64,000 nucleotides of DNA from Larkinella punicea (GCF_003334855.1 NZ_QOWE01000027.1:1-64000); one strand, 5' to 3'; positions 44,653 to 53,850 are shown, counted from the stretch's first letter. Numbers and translations: made by a program. The notes: a model not told the origin generated them from the sequence alone.

Positions 44653-44752
44653 GGGAACACGGATTGAACAGATTGAACGGATTTACACCGATTAAAATCC
44701 GTTTTGATCCGTTCAATCCGTCTGATCGCATCGGCGACCCGGCCGTGTTCCT
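44653..44752. repeat. Imperfect palindrome P9 after susD
   Basis: The inner arms (GATTGAACGGAT / ATCCGTTCAATC) and the outer arms (GGAACACGG / CCGTGTTCC) pair, but the right arm carries about 17 extra bases (CTGATCGCATCGGCGACC type), including GGCGACCCGG, which also occurs in palindrome P10. This looks like one arm that has gained an insertion not yet copied to the other. Confidence 0.65.
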
Positions 44753-44792
44753 ATAAACAGCTTAACGATTACAACATTCTATTCCTTCAAGG

Positions 44793-47279
44793 ATGAAAAA
44801 AAACATTCTTTCCGCGTGCCTTATCGGCACATTAATCGCCGGAACGGTCAATCTTAATCCGGCAAACGCCCAAGCCAAAACCGGAAAATCGTTCAGCGGT
44901 ATTTACCCGCATCTGGCCATGTATAACAACGAGGGCGAGTGTGGCACGGGCGCGGTGGTGCCCTGGGCGGGCAAGCTCTGGGCCGTGACCTACGGACCGC
45001 ATTTGCCGTTTGGCTCGTCGGATAAACTCTACGAAATAACACCGGATCTGAAGCAAATTGTCCACGCTGAAAGCATTGGCGGTACGCCTGCCAACCGGAT
45101 GATTCACCCGGAAAGCAACCAGCTTTTCATCGGGCCCTACGCCATCGATGCCAAAGGAACCGTGCGGGTAATTTCGCCCAACATCATGCCCGGTCGCCAT
45201 ACCGGCAACGCCCGTCACCTGACCGACCCGAAAGGCAAAATCTATTTCGGCACGATGGAAGAAGGGTTTTATGAAGTCGATGTCAAAACCCTGACCCCCA
45301 CCCTGCTCTATGAAGACGGCAACGTCAAAACCAAAAAGGGAGCCGACGAATCGAACAACCACGCAGGGGCGCTGCTCCCCGGTGCGCACGGCAAAGGGCT
45401 GTATTCCGGGCAGGGTGTGCTGGTGTATTCTAACAACGGCGAACCCGGTCCGCAGGCACTGAAGCAATTCGACATTGAAGCGGGTTCACTGTCGGAGTGG
45501 AACGGCAAAGACTGGAAGGTGGTGCGCCGGAACCAGTTTGTGGAAGTGACCGGACCCGGCGGTATTTATGGCAACAAAAACCCGGCCACCGATCCGATCT
45601 GGGCCACCGGCTGGGATCATAAATCGGTTTTGATGGCCGTTCGTGATGCCGGTAAATGGAGTTTTTTCCGACTGCCGAAAGCGAGCCACAGCTACGACGG
45701 TGCCCACGGCTGGAACACCGAATGGCCCCGCATCCGGGACGTCGGAACCGCCCAAAAACCGGATTACCTCATGACGATGCACGGCCTGTTCTGGCGGTTT
45801 CCCGGACAGTTCTCGTCTAAAAATTCGGCCGGCATCCGGCCCCGGTCGGCCTATCTGAAAGTCATTGGCGATTATACCCGCTGGAACGACCAACTGGTTT
45901 TTGGCTGCGATGACTCGGCGCAGAAGGAGTTTTTGAACAAACGCAAAGCCAAAGGCGACATCGAAGGCCCCGGCCAGTCGAATTCCAATCTGTGGTTTAC
46001 GTCCACCAGTCTGCCCGATCAACTCGGCCCGAACACCGCCGAAGGGGCCGTCTGGCTGAATGAAGCCGTCAAAGCCGCTGAGACCTCGGAGCCGTTCCTG
46101 TTTGCGGGTTGGCCCAATCGCTCGGCCTGGATTCAGAATCACGGCGACGCTGACGTGAGCTTTACGTTCGAAGTAGACAAAACCGGCAACGGTTCCTGGA
46201 CGACCTTGAAAACCGTATCGGTTGGTGCCAAGAAAGCCGCTCATGTGGAATTTGCCGCCAACGAAACCGGCGAATGGATTCGGATCAAACCCAGCCAGGC
46301 TACTCACGCAACGGCTCACTTTTTTTACAGCGCGAATGATTCCCGCACCGCCACGCCGAACGCGTTATTTGCCGGTTTGAGTCCCGTTTCGTCGGCAACA
46401 ACCGCTGGCGGTTTGATCTACGGTTTGGGCGAAAACCGGCGCGTGCTGGGCATGGCGGCTCTGGATTACACGGATGGGAAAGCCACCGAAGTGGGCTACT
46501 ACGAACTGGACGGAAACATGAAACTCGTTCGCAAGGAAGATGACAAAGCCATGGCGTTCATCCAAAGCAAATTCGCGATTCCGCAAAAAGCCGTGACGGT
46601 GGATGAATCGTCGATTCTGGTGGTAGATGACAAGGGCCGACGCTGGCGGCTCCCACTCGGAAACGACGCCTATACCAACCTGACCAACCAGGCGGCACTC
46701 CGAATTTGCCGGGAAGTGGCCACGGAGCGTGATTTGTTCAACGCGCACGGCACCTTCTACGAACTGCCCGCCGAAAATGCCGATGGTTACGCCAAAATTC
46801 GCCCGGTTTCGTCGCACAACCTCCGCATCAACGACTATGCATCGTACCGGGGACTGCTGATTATGACCGGCTTAGACCCCAAGCTGTCCGCACAGAACGA
46901 CCACATTGTGGTATCGGATGACAAAAAAGCCGCCGTCTGGGCCGGAGCCATTGACGATCTGTGGAAATTGGGAAAACCGACCGGCCACGGCGGCCCGTGG
47001 AAAAACGCGACGGTTAAAGCCAGCGAGCCTTCCGACCCGTTCCTCATCGGTTTTTACGACCAGCGGAGTATGCAACTTTCCCACAAATCCACCTCCCCCG
47101 TTACGTTCACTATGGAAGTCGATCCGGTGGGCAACGGCCCCTGGATGACCTACCAGGAAGTGACGGTCAAACCCGGTCAGACGTTTAGCCACACCTTTCC
47201 AAAAGGATTTCAGGCCCGCTGGATTCGGTTCAAAAGCAATAAAGATTGCGAGGCAACGGCTTTTTTTCAGTACAAGTAG
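44793..47279 (+). CDS. Large exported protein of unknown function with duplicated C-terminal module
   Basis: An 828-residue exported protein (signal peptide to about residue 27, ANAQA), third gene of the SusC/SusD unit. Residues 35-420 look like a beta-propeller (GTGAVVPWAGKLWAVTYGPHLP, NQLFIGPYAIDAKGTVRVI, GKIYFGTMEEGFYEVDVKTL). A beta-sandwich-like module occurs twice: about 432-510 (EPFLFAGWPNRSAWIQNHGDA) and about 747-828 (DPFLIGFYDQRSMQLSHKST). Both have the order VDxxGNGxW, then a second Gly/Thr-rich strand and WIR(I/F)K. I do not recognise a named family. From its place it may bind or process the imported sugar outside the membrane. Confidence 0.75.
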   Translation: MKKNILSACLIGTLIAGTVNLNPANAQAKTGKSFSGIYPHLAMYNNEGECGTGAVVPWAGKLWAVTYGPHLPFGSSDKLYEITPDLKQIVHAESIGGTPANRMIHPESNQLFIGPYAIDAKGTVRVISPNIMPGRHTGNARHLTDPKGKIYFGTMEEGFYEVDVKTLTPTLLYEDGNVKTKKGADESNNHAGALLPGAHGKGLYSGQGVLVYSNNGEPGPQALKQFDIEAGSLSEWNGKDWKVVRRNQFVEVTGPGGIYGNKNPATDPIWATGWDHKSVLMAVRDAGKWSFFRLPKASHSYDGAHGWNTEWPRIRDVGTAQKPDYLMTMHGLFWRFPGQFSSKNSAGIRPRSAYLKVIGDYTRWNDQLVFGCDDSAQKEFLNKRKAKGDIEGPGQSNSNLWFTSTSLPDQLGPNTAEGAVWLNEAVKAAETSEPFLFAGWPNRSAWIQNHGDADVSFTFEVDKTGNGSWTTLKTVSVGAKKAAHVEFAANETGEWIRIKPSQATHATAHFFYSANDSRTATPNALFAGLSPVSSATTAGGLIYGLGENRRVLGMAALDYTDGKATEVGYYELDGNMKLVRKEDDKAMAFIQSKFAIPQKAVTVDESSILVVDDKGRRWRLPLGNDAYTNLTNQAALRICREVATERDLFNAHGTFYELPAENADGYAKIRPVSSHNLRINDYASYRGLLIMTGLDPKLSAQNDHIVVSDDKKAAVWAGAIDDLWKLGKPTGHGGPWKNATVKASEPSDPFLIGFYDQRSMQLSHKSTSPVTFTMEVDPVGNGPWMTYQEVTVKPGQTFSHTFPKGFQARWIRFKSNKDCEATAFFQYK

Positions 47280-47466
47280 AAAATTTTTACCCTTTATTTA
47301 ATTGAATTTCAATGACTTACCTAAAAACATTCAACACAGAATAATTTTTTTTAACTTTTTTCAAATTCCCGCAATCTAAACATCCGGGTCATTCGTAGGT
47401 ATGGGACACGCGATGAAGAGTACTATGGAGGTAGCGCGCTTCATCAGCCATACACGTTTCCGACAG

Positions 47467-47499
47467 AAAGTCCAGAGGCTCAGCTACTGGACTTTTTCG
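47467..47499 (+). terminator. Rho-independent terminator
   Basis: AAAGTCCAG (47467-47475) pairs with CTGGACTTT (47487-47495), then TTTC follows. It lies 188 bp after the 828-aa gene and just before the promoter of the next gene. Confidence 0.75.
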
Positions 47500-47546
47500 T
47501 TGGCAGACGGTTCGTTTTTCTAACCCGTCGTGCGAAATACTTTTGT

Positions 47547-47554
47547 TATCTTTG
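47547..47554 (+). promoter_or_regulatory. Bacteroidota -7 element for the gene at 47591
   Basis: TATCTTTG, an exact TAnnTTTG match, 36 bp before the ATG. The upstream TTTTGT run may serve in place of the -33 TTG. Confidence 0.55.
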
Positions 47555-47590
47555 TTATAGCCGGTTTTTCCCATAATCCGCCGGTTTTCT

Positions 47591-48160
47591 ATGCACGAGA
47601 TTGAGCCTTTCTATAATTGGGAAAAATGGTATAACGCGTCGGAAGATCCGAATTCGCCGTTTTTTGGCCGCGTCTACAACATGACCCAATACACCAATAC
47701 AATTTATGGGTATTACATTCACCCGCTTTGGGACGAAATCGGGTCGGAGACGCTGTACTGCAAAATTCTCTTTGCCGATTACGACCGCCGGTTTGTGGTG
47801 ATCGAACTCTTCGGCGAGTGGAACGACACGCTGCACAACGACATCATGTATTTGAAACGGCAGGTGATCGACCCGCTGGTGAATGAACAGATCAACAAAT
47901 TCATTCTGGTGGGCGAAAACATCCTGAATTTCCACGGTTCCGACGATAGCTACTACGAAGAGTGGTTTGAGGACGTGGAGGATGGCTGGATTGCCGCCGT
48001 CAACTTCCGGGACTTTGTCGAGAGCGAATGGAAACGCTTCCGGCTCGATTATTACATGAATTTTGGCGGTACGCTGGATGAGATCGATAATTGGCGTACC
48101 TTGAAGCCAGCCGCTTTCTTCGACCTCGTCAATAGTTTAATTATTAGAAGATTAGGCTAG
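47591..48160 (+). CDS. Hypothetical protein, 189 aa
   Basis: A soluble, strongly acidic and aromatic protein of unknown function. It has no signal peptide or membrane segment. The middle repeats hydrophobic/acidic strands (YCKILFADYDRRFVVIELFGEW, KFILVGENILNFHGSDDSYYEEWFEDVEDGW) suggesting an alpha/beta fold. I do not recognise a family, although it looks like a conserved Cytophagales protein. It has its own promoter and terminator-separated upstream region. Confidence 0.6.
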   Translation: MHEIEPFYNWEKWYNASEDPNSPFFGRVYNMTQYTNTIYGYYIHPLWDEIGSETLYCKILFADYDRRFVVIELFGEWNDTLHNDIMYLKRQVIDPLVNEQINKFILVGENILNFHGSDDSYYEEWFEDVEDGWIAAVNFRDFVESEWKRFRLDYYMNFGGTLDEIDNWRTLKPAAFFDLVNSLIIRRLG

Positions 48161-48269
48161 TCGTTAATGCTTTAAGTATTGGATTTTAGGCGGTTTAGGC
48201 TAACTTTTTTTCCATTGCCTCGTTTTATTTTTGATTAATGACCTGGATTACATCTCATTTTTTAAAACC

Positions 48270-48746
48270 ATGAACGGCCCCTTATCCATCTTACTCATCG
48301 GCTCCGACACCCCTGACCGCCAGGCGCTGGCTGACGCTTTTCGGAGCTATGGCGTTCCACACCGGTATCTGTCGGCCCAGGAAGACGCTACCCTGAATGC
48401 CTATTTTCAGAAGGGTTTGGCGGATGCGCTGTTTGTTCCGACCCTGATTATGCTGGACCGGGACACCGGCAAACCGGCGAAAATGCTGGAACTGTTGAAA
48501 CAGCATCCGGTGCTTCGGCGGATTCCGGTAATTGTTTACGGGAGCGGCAACGATCCGGAGCAGGTCAGGCTGGCCTACCGGTGGGGCGCAACCTGTTACA
48601 TGCCCAGACCGGAAAACTGGGAAGCATCGATGGCGCATTTTTGCTCCTACTGGAAAAAACGCGTTGCCCTGCCCACCATCAAGGCAGAAGACAGTTTATC
48701 ATCAACCCAAAATTCGAATCAGCACAACCGCAGGCGTTGGGCCTGA
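48270..48746 (+). CDS. Degenerate receiver-domain protein
   Basis: A 158-residue single receiver domain. The ATG at 48270 is used; a TTG 13 codons upstream lacks family match. The core shows ILLIGSDTPDRQALADAF (acid pocket), LIMLDRDTGKPAKMLELLKQHP (phospho-acceptor Asp), VIVYGSGNDPEQVRLAYRWGA (Ser in place of Thr/Ser) and YMPRPENW, where the conserved Lys is replaced by Arg. The C-terminal SSTQNSNQHNRRR tail is disordered. It is 50 bp before another receiver gene, so the two may be co-transcribed. Phosphorylation may be impaired by the Lys change. Confidence 0.7.
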   Translation: MNGPLSILLIGSDTPDRQALADAFRSYGVPHRYLSAQEDATLNAYFQKGLADALFVPTLIMLDRDTGKPAKMLELLKQHPVLRRIPVIVYGSGNDPEQVRLAYRWGATCYMPRPENWEASMAHFCSYWKKRVALPTIKAEDSLSSTQNSNQHNRRRWA

Positions 48747-48796
48747 TGGTCCCGACCGGGTCTGCCAATAGCTGGCGGTTGGTTGGTCAATACCAT

Positions 48797-49225
48797 ATGA
48801 AAAACAAACAGATTATAGCTGTCGTAGACGACGACGATGATGATCTATTTTTGATACAGGAAGCCTTCAAAGTGTGTTTGAACGAGGAGAGAGTGCTGAT
48901 TGCGACCAGTGGAATGGATCTGTTGTCACGGCTGGAAACCGTAAAGACTTTACCTTCTTTTTTGCTGCTCGACCTCAACATGCCCTTGATGAGCGGTTTT
49001 GAGGTGCTGGGAAAACTGCGCGCCGATCCCCGCTACAACCTGATGCCGGTGCTGATTTTCAGTACGTCGAATGCCCAGCCCGACATTGACCGGGCGTACG
49101 AACTGGGGGCCAATTCGTACGTCAAAAAACCGGATTCGTTCAATGACTACAAATCCGTGGTCGAAGACCTCTGCAACTTCTGGCTGCGCGTAGCCTCCAC
49201 CCCTTCCAGCCGTTTTTACCGGTAA
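48797..49225 (+). CDS. Single-domain response regulator
   Basis: A 142-residue CheY/Rcp-type receiver. Complete acid pocket VDDDDDD (11-16), phospho-acceptor Asp59 in LLLDLNMP, Ser in IFSTSNAQ and Lys110/111 in YVKKP. There is no output domain, so it acts by binding a partner. Such proteins (family of Rcp1) are common in Cytophagales, often next to phytochrome-like or hybrid kinases, but no kinase gene is adjacent here. It follows the degenerate receiver by 50 bp. Confidence 0.85.
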   Translation: MKNKQIIAVVDDDDDDLFLIQEAFKVCLNEERVLIATSGMDLLSRLETVKTLPSFLLLDLNMPLMSGFEVLGKLRADPRYNLMPVLIFSTSNAQPDIDRAYELGANSYVKKPDSFNDYKSVVEDLCNFWLRVASTPSSRFYR

Positions 49226-49364
49226 AGCCAGTAGCATCCTTCCGGGCTTTTTTATCTGATTTAATCAAAAACCTTTTACTAAACCGGAAGTTATAAGGAC
49301 ATTGCTTTGGCTTTTGAAATCAAAGCATTTGAATATTTCTATTCACTAACTCGTAACAAACGGT

Positions 49365-50285
49365 ATGGAATCGAATGTGTTTCATGATTCGCAACAGGCG
49401 GACCTCGTATCCAACGAAAACGCTGATACAAAATACGGTCAGGATCAGGCCGATACGCATATGGTCAAATTGGTCGATGGAAAATTAGTGCCGACCGCCC
49501 ACCTCGAAACGGAAGTAACCGACGACCTGAGCGATCGGTATACTGATGACGTGGAGCGTGGCCTGAACTCGCCCAACCAACGGACTTTCGATGTGGTCGA
49601 TATCAAATCGGATCATCCCCAGGCGGATATGATTCCGGAACTTCCGTCGACCCCCGACCCCAACAATCCGATTCCGTCGTCGCCCGAATTTCCGAACCAG
49701 CCTACTCCGCCCCCGTCGCCCGGCCCCGAAATCCCGGATTTGCCGTCGACCCCGAAACCGGACAAACCCGAAATTACGGAACCGAGCGAACCCGGACGGT
49801 CACACGAAGTGAACAATGCCGGGAATTTCGATAGCCAGGTTTCCAATGAGGGCAACACGAAAGATACGCCCACCAGCGGTTTGGCGGATACGATGCCCGG
49901 CGCGGATGTGCCGACACAAAGCCAGCATCCGGGCGAGAAGGAGAAAGCCCCGGATCTGATCGATTCCGATGCCAACGACGGTCCCGGCCCGGCCAATTAC
50001 ATCAAGCCCAAAACCGACGAAGGCATGACCGAAAATCCGGATACGGGTTCTTCGGAACATCCTTACGACGTTAACGAAAAAGACAAAGAACCGTATCAGT
50101 CAGCCGAGCGTCCGGAAGAAACCGCCCAGATGCTGGATCAGCCGAAGGAAACGCTGGACGAAAGTGCCATCAAAAAACAGCCAATGCAGGAATCCACCGC
50201 CCAGGCACCGTCGGATATGAAATCGACCGATCAACTGGATCGAAAATACAATGATCCGGATGCGGCACGGGAAGACGTGGTTTAG
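49365..50285 (+). CDS. Acidic, disordered proline-rich protein of unknown function
   Basis: A 306-residue protein with no hydrophobic segment, signal peptide or folded domain I can see. It is rich in Asp, Glu, Pro, Ser and Gln. A central proline-rich segment (about 85-140) repeats ELPSTPDPNNP, PEFPNQPTPPPSPGPEIPDLPSTPKPDKP, and the flanks repeat QADMxxx and DxPxxE-type motifs. It could be a linker-like or stress (anhydrin-type) protein. Start ATG at 49365 with AT-rich upstream. Palindrome P10 follows the stop by 19 bp. Confidence 0.6.
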   Translation: MESNVFHDSQQADLVSNENADTKYGQDQADTHMVKLVDGKLVPTAHLETEVTDDLSDRYTDDVERGLNSPNQRTFDVVDIKSDHPQADMIPELPSTPDPNNPIPSSPEFPNQPTPPPSPGPEIPDLPSTPKPDKPEITEPSEPGRSHEVNNAGNFDSQVSNEGNTKDTPTSGLADTMPGADVPTQSQHPGEKEKAPDLIDSDANDGPGPANYIKPKTDEGMTENPDTGSSEHPYDVNEKDKEPYQSAERPEETAQMLDQPKETLDESAIKKQPMQESTAQAPSDMKSTDQLDRKYNDPDAAREDVV

Positions 50286-50304
50286 TGAAAAGAATTTAAA
50301 ATTT

Positions 50305-50404
50305 AAACCGGGTCGCCGGAGCGATGGTGAATGTTAAATGTAAAAGTACCCGCGTAGGGAACATTTTTACATTTAGCATTCATCATCGCTCCGGCGACCC
50401 GGTT
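50305..50404. repeat. Palindrome P10 (41-bp arms, 2 mismatches), word family A plus CG-rich insert
   Basis: Left arm 50305-50345, right arm 50364-50404. Both mismatches are G-U type in plus-strand RNA. The family A word pair TTTTACATTTA / ATTCATCAT is broken by CGCTCCGGCGACCCGG in the right arm and by its exact complement in the left arm. Confidence 0.9.
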
Positions 50405-50428
50405 TACATTTATCATTAAAAAAATCTT

Positions 50429-53400
50429 CTACAGTTCCTTCACCCGAATGTTCCGAAACCGCAGCACGGAACCGTGGCCCAGAAAACCGATGTGGCCTTT
50501 GGTACGTTGCAAACCGGGATGTTCTTTGTGATCCAGCGTGCCATTTTTACTGGCTTCGGCAATATCGCCGTTCAAAATCTGAATCCCATTTAACACGACT
50601 TTCACCTGATTGCCTTTCACGGTTACTTCCTGCTCGTTCCACTCACCCAGCGGTTTGAGCGCCCCGCGTTTGGCCGGAATCACGCCATAGACCGAACCGT
50701 GGTATTGGTACACCTCCAGTTTTTTGTAAATATCTGCGTCATTGTCCAGAATCTGGAGTTCCATGCCCACATAAGCCGCATCGCCCTCCAGCGGAGCGCG
50801 GATGCCCAGCCCATTGTTTGCACCGGGCGTTAGCTGAAACTCGAACCGGAACACGAAATCCGCATATTCTTTTTTCGTATACAAATTACCTTTCCCACCA
50901 TTGTTGTACCAGACGATGTCGCCATCTTCGGCCACATAATCCTTCGTATTGCCGGTCCACTGGCTGAAATCGCTGCCGTTGAACAACGCCTGAAAACCGT
51001 CCTGTTTTTCGGCTTCGGTCACTTGATACGGTTTGGGTTGGGGCAACTCTTTGATGTAAATATTCCGGTAAGCCACGTAAGTGCCGTGCGCCTGGAGTTC
51101 AATCTGTTCCGACGGGAAAATAGGCTGGCTGCGATCCCAGTAATTTTCCAGCACCGTATTGTCCGTTACCAGTTCGCCATTCAGATAAACCGTCACGCGT
51201 TCACCTTTCATGATGATCCGGAACGTGTTCCATTCGCCCACCGGATTGTCGACCCGTTTCAGCGGTTTGCTGGCAAACTTCTGGTTGTTATACAATCCGC
51301 CTGAGCCGACCTGTGCGCCCACGTTCGTCCGCGCCGGGTCCCAGATCTGCACCTGCGGAGTACCGCGCAGGTAAATACCGGCGTCGCCTTCTTTGGTAAT
51401 TTTCCAATCGACCAGCATCTCGAAATCCTGGTACGGTTTTGTGGTGCAGATGTTGTTTCCGTGTCCGTTAAAAACCAGCAACCCGTCTTTGACCGACCAG
51501 CCAGCCCGCATGATTTCATCGGCCTTCTGCTGTTTCAATGCCAGCGAATCCGCGCTCATTTTGCTTCGTTTGACCGGGTTTTCCACCAGCCCTTTCCAGC
51601 CCGAAAGATCTTTCCCGTTGAAGAGCGCCACAAAACCGTCGCCAGCGGACAGGGTTTGCAGGCGTCGCTGGATGGCCTGCCGCTGGGCGTCGCTGTCGGG
51701 ACCGGTGACGACCTGGCTGGTTTTTTCCAGCAACTTCCGCACCACATCCCCCGTAAAATCCCGGCTGGATGAAGCCACTGTTAAAACCGTCGCGGCCGCC
51801 TGTTGCTGCACCGCCGGATCGTCCAGATAGTTTCCGGCAAAAACCAGCGCCAAAAACGTCCGGCACCGGCTGACCGATTTCAGAATGTCGATTTTCTGCT
51901 GCGGAGTTCGGGCCACGTCCATCGCATCCCGGAGCAGCAGCAACCGCTGGTCGGCCGGAAAAGTTGACCGGTCGATTAGTTTGAGATAACCGCTCAGGGC
52001 CGATTCGGAAACCACGCTATTCTGTCGCGCAATCGCCAGCAAAGCCGGAGCCGCTTCGGGCGTCAACCACTCCGACAGAGCCGCTACGGCAGCAGGCTGG
52101 GCAATGCCTTCGCCTTTTCCGAACGATTCCTGCACGATTTGTAACGCTTTCGGCCCGCCAATGCCGGCAAAAGCCCCCAGAAAACGCGGTTGTGCGACTG
52201 TCGGAGCCTGTTGCATCATGCTGAGCAGCAAATCTGTCCGTTGGAGCGAGTCGCCCACCGAAACCGTCGCAGCCGCCAGGGCTTGTTGCAACGAGCGAAT
52301 GGCTTTCGGTTGTGTTGTGCTGGTTAATAAAGTCACCAGTTGCGGAAGTTGCTCCTGACTAACCAGAAAAGGCAACGCAGCCGTGGCTGCCTGACTAATG
52401 GTGGTATCGCTGTCCTGCGCCTGAGCCAGCACCTGCTGCACGCTCGATCCGGCAGCGCGGGCGCCCAACACCGACAGCAAAGCCGCCCGCGCTTCGGCGG
52501 GCATGCTCGGCAACGCGTGCGTGATTTGGGTCACAACGTCCGGGCCTTTCAGGGTCAACACCGCATCCCGGATCGCCGTTATTTCCGGCGACGTACCGCG
52601 CTTCATCAACGCCAGCAAATCGGGCAATGCCTTTTGCTGACCGGTGTGGGCAAGAGCGGAAATAGCCGCCAGCCGAACCGCCTGATCGTCACTTTTCAGA
52701 CCCATCAACAGGGATGGCGTCAAAGCCGCATCGCCGGTTTGCCCCAGTTGGGTAATCAAATCTTTCTGCACCTCGCCGGTGGTTTTGGCTACCAATTTGG
52801 CTAGTTGCAGATTGAGCGGTTTGTTCTTCAAACCCGTCGCCAGTTTCAGGGCCGCAACCCGGTATTCGCCGGATGGGTCCTGCACCGCCGTGGTGAGCAG
52901 GGGCAGGCTCTTTTCTTTGTTGTTATCGACCAGAATTTTCAGCACGGCCGACCGCGTATGAACCTGTTTCGCATCCGTGCATTGGTCCAGCAGCTTCCGG
53001 GCCAGCACGTCGGCCTGCGGTTTTTTGCCCAACACCGAGAGTTGTTTGATATAATCGAGGTAGCTGGCCGTGGCTTCCGTTACGTCATATGTAAAACCGC
53101 TTTGTTCGGCGGCTTTGGCCAAAACCGCTCCGGCAGTCGGAGCCGCCAGCCGGGCCAGGGCATACATCGCCACCTTGCTAAGTTTCGGATCGCCCTGCTC
53201 CACCAACGGAATCAGCGCCGGGGCTGCGGGCTGGTAACGCGTGTCGCCCAGGGCTTTCACCAGCGACAACCGGCTGGTTCCCTGCGATTCGGCCAGAGCC
53301 TGCAACAAGGCTTTCTGAGCCGAGGGCGTGTTGATCTTAACCAACGCCCGAACCGCCGGGGCGCAAAGCCGTTCATCAGAGAGAGCCGGTTTCAGAAAAA

Positions 53401-53812
53401 CAACGGCATCGTCTTTTCCGACAATCTGCAATTGACTGAGGATAAACGCCTTACTTTCTGGATCGGTTAGCTTTTCCAGCGACTGCCCGTAGGCCCGTAC
53501 CGCCACCGCCCGCTGTGCTTCCTTGCCCGGTTTGGTAACGTAATAGGAAAAACCGCCCAGCGCGTATTCCAAAGCTGTGTTGTCGCCTTTGCCGGGTGCC
53601 GCCAGTCGCAGAACCATCTCCTGAAGACCGGTCGAACCCAAAGCAGCCATCGCATCCATATTGGCGATCAACTGTTTACTGTCTAAAGCTGGCATTTGCG
53701 CCAGCTCATCAGCGACCCGGTTTTCGAGTGGGCGCGGGTCGGGTTTGGGTTGCGCCCAACTGGTTGAAGTGAGTAAAAACAGGCCCGCAAAGGCCATCTG
53801 AGGGAATTTCAT
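50429..53812 (-). CDS. HEAT-repeat protein with two DUF1080 (3-keto-disaccharide hydrolase) domains
   Basis: A 1127-residue exported protein (signal peptide to about residue 20, STSWAQ). About residues 40-700 are helical HEAT-like repeats (AVRALVKINTPSAQKALLQAL, RLAAISALAHTGQQKALPDLLALM, AATAALPFLVSQEQLPQLVTLL). The first DUF1080 starts at about 722 (FVALFNGKDLSGWKGLVENP) and the second at about 936 (FQALFNGSDFSQWTGN); both end in the usual IRVKEL/YIKELPQ type tails. Each has its own ligand loops, such as ICTTKPYQDFEMLVDWKIT and YTKKEYADFVFRFEFQLTPG. It is in the same direction as, and 38 bp from, the Gfo/Idh/MocA oxidoreductase gene, so the pair probably oxidises and then cleaves a glycoside. 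Confidence 0.9.
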   Translation of the reverse strand: MKFPQMAFAGLFLLTSTSWAQPKPDPRPLENRVADELAQMPALDSKQLIANMDAMAALGSTGLQEMVLRLAAPGKGDNTALEYALGGFSYYVTKPGKEAQRAVAVRAYGQSLEKLTDPESKAFILSQLQIVGKDDAVVFLKPALSDERLCAPAVRALVKINTPSAQKALLQALAESQGTSRLSLVKALGDTRYQPAAPALIPLVEQGDPKLSKVAMYALARLAAPTAGAVLAKAAEQSGFTYDVTEATASYLDYIKQLSVLGKKPQADVLARKLLDQCTDAKQVHTRSAVLKILVDNNKEKSLPLLTTAVQDPSGEYRVAALKLATGLKNKPLNLQLAKLVAKTTGEVQKDLITQLGQTGDAALTPSLLMGLKSDDQAVRLAAISALAHTGQQKALPDLLALMKRGTSPEITAIRDAVLTLKGPDVVTQITHALPSMPAEARAALLSVLGARAAGSSVQQVLAQAQDSDTTISQAATAALPFLVSQEQLPQLVTLLTSTTQPKAIRSLQQALAAATVSVGDSLQRTDLLLSMMQQAPTVAQPRFLGAFAGIGGPKALQIVQESFGKGEGIAQPAAVAALSEWLTPEAAPALLAIARQNSVVSESALSGYLKLIDRSTFPADQRLLLLRDAMDVARTPQQKIDILKSVSRCRTFLALVFAGNYLDDPAVQQQAAATVLTVASSSRDFTGDVVRKLLEKTSQVVTGPDSDAQRQAIQRRLQTLSAGDGFVALFNGKDLSGWKGLVENPVKRSKMSADSLALKQQKADEIMRAGWSVKDGLLVFNGHGNNICTTKPYQDFEMLVDWKITKEGDAGIYLRGTPQVQIWDPARTNVGAQVGSGGLYNNQKFASKPLKRVDNPVGEWNTFRIIMKGERVTVYLNGELVTDNTVLENYWDRSQPIFPSEQIELQAHGTYVAYRNIYIKELPQPKPYQVTEAEKQDGFQALFNGSDFSQWTGNTKDYVAEDGDIVWYNNGGKGNLYTKKEYADFVFRFEFQLTPGANNGLGIRAPLEGDAAYVGMELQILDNDADIYKKLEVYQYHGSVYGVIPAKRGALKPLGEWNEQEVTVKGNQVKVVLNGIQILNGDIAEASKNGTLDHKEHPGLQRTKGHIGFLGHGSVLRFRNIRVKEL

Positions 53813-53850
53813 GACAGGATAACGAGGTTAAAAAATGCCAACGGCAGTTA

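Larger units (their letters stand above)
47280..47590. other. Intergenic region after the SusCD locus
   Basis: A 311-bp stretch, AT-rich. It contains a rho-independent terminator (47467-47499) and a promoter box (47547-47554) for the next gene. The remainder (47281-47460) shows nothing I can name. Confidence 0.6.

Noticed and set aside
37418-47279. CRISPR or integron-like array near the tandem repeats
   Set aside because: Units are contiguous without spacers and no cas or integrase gene is near.
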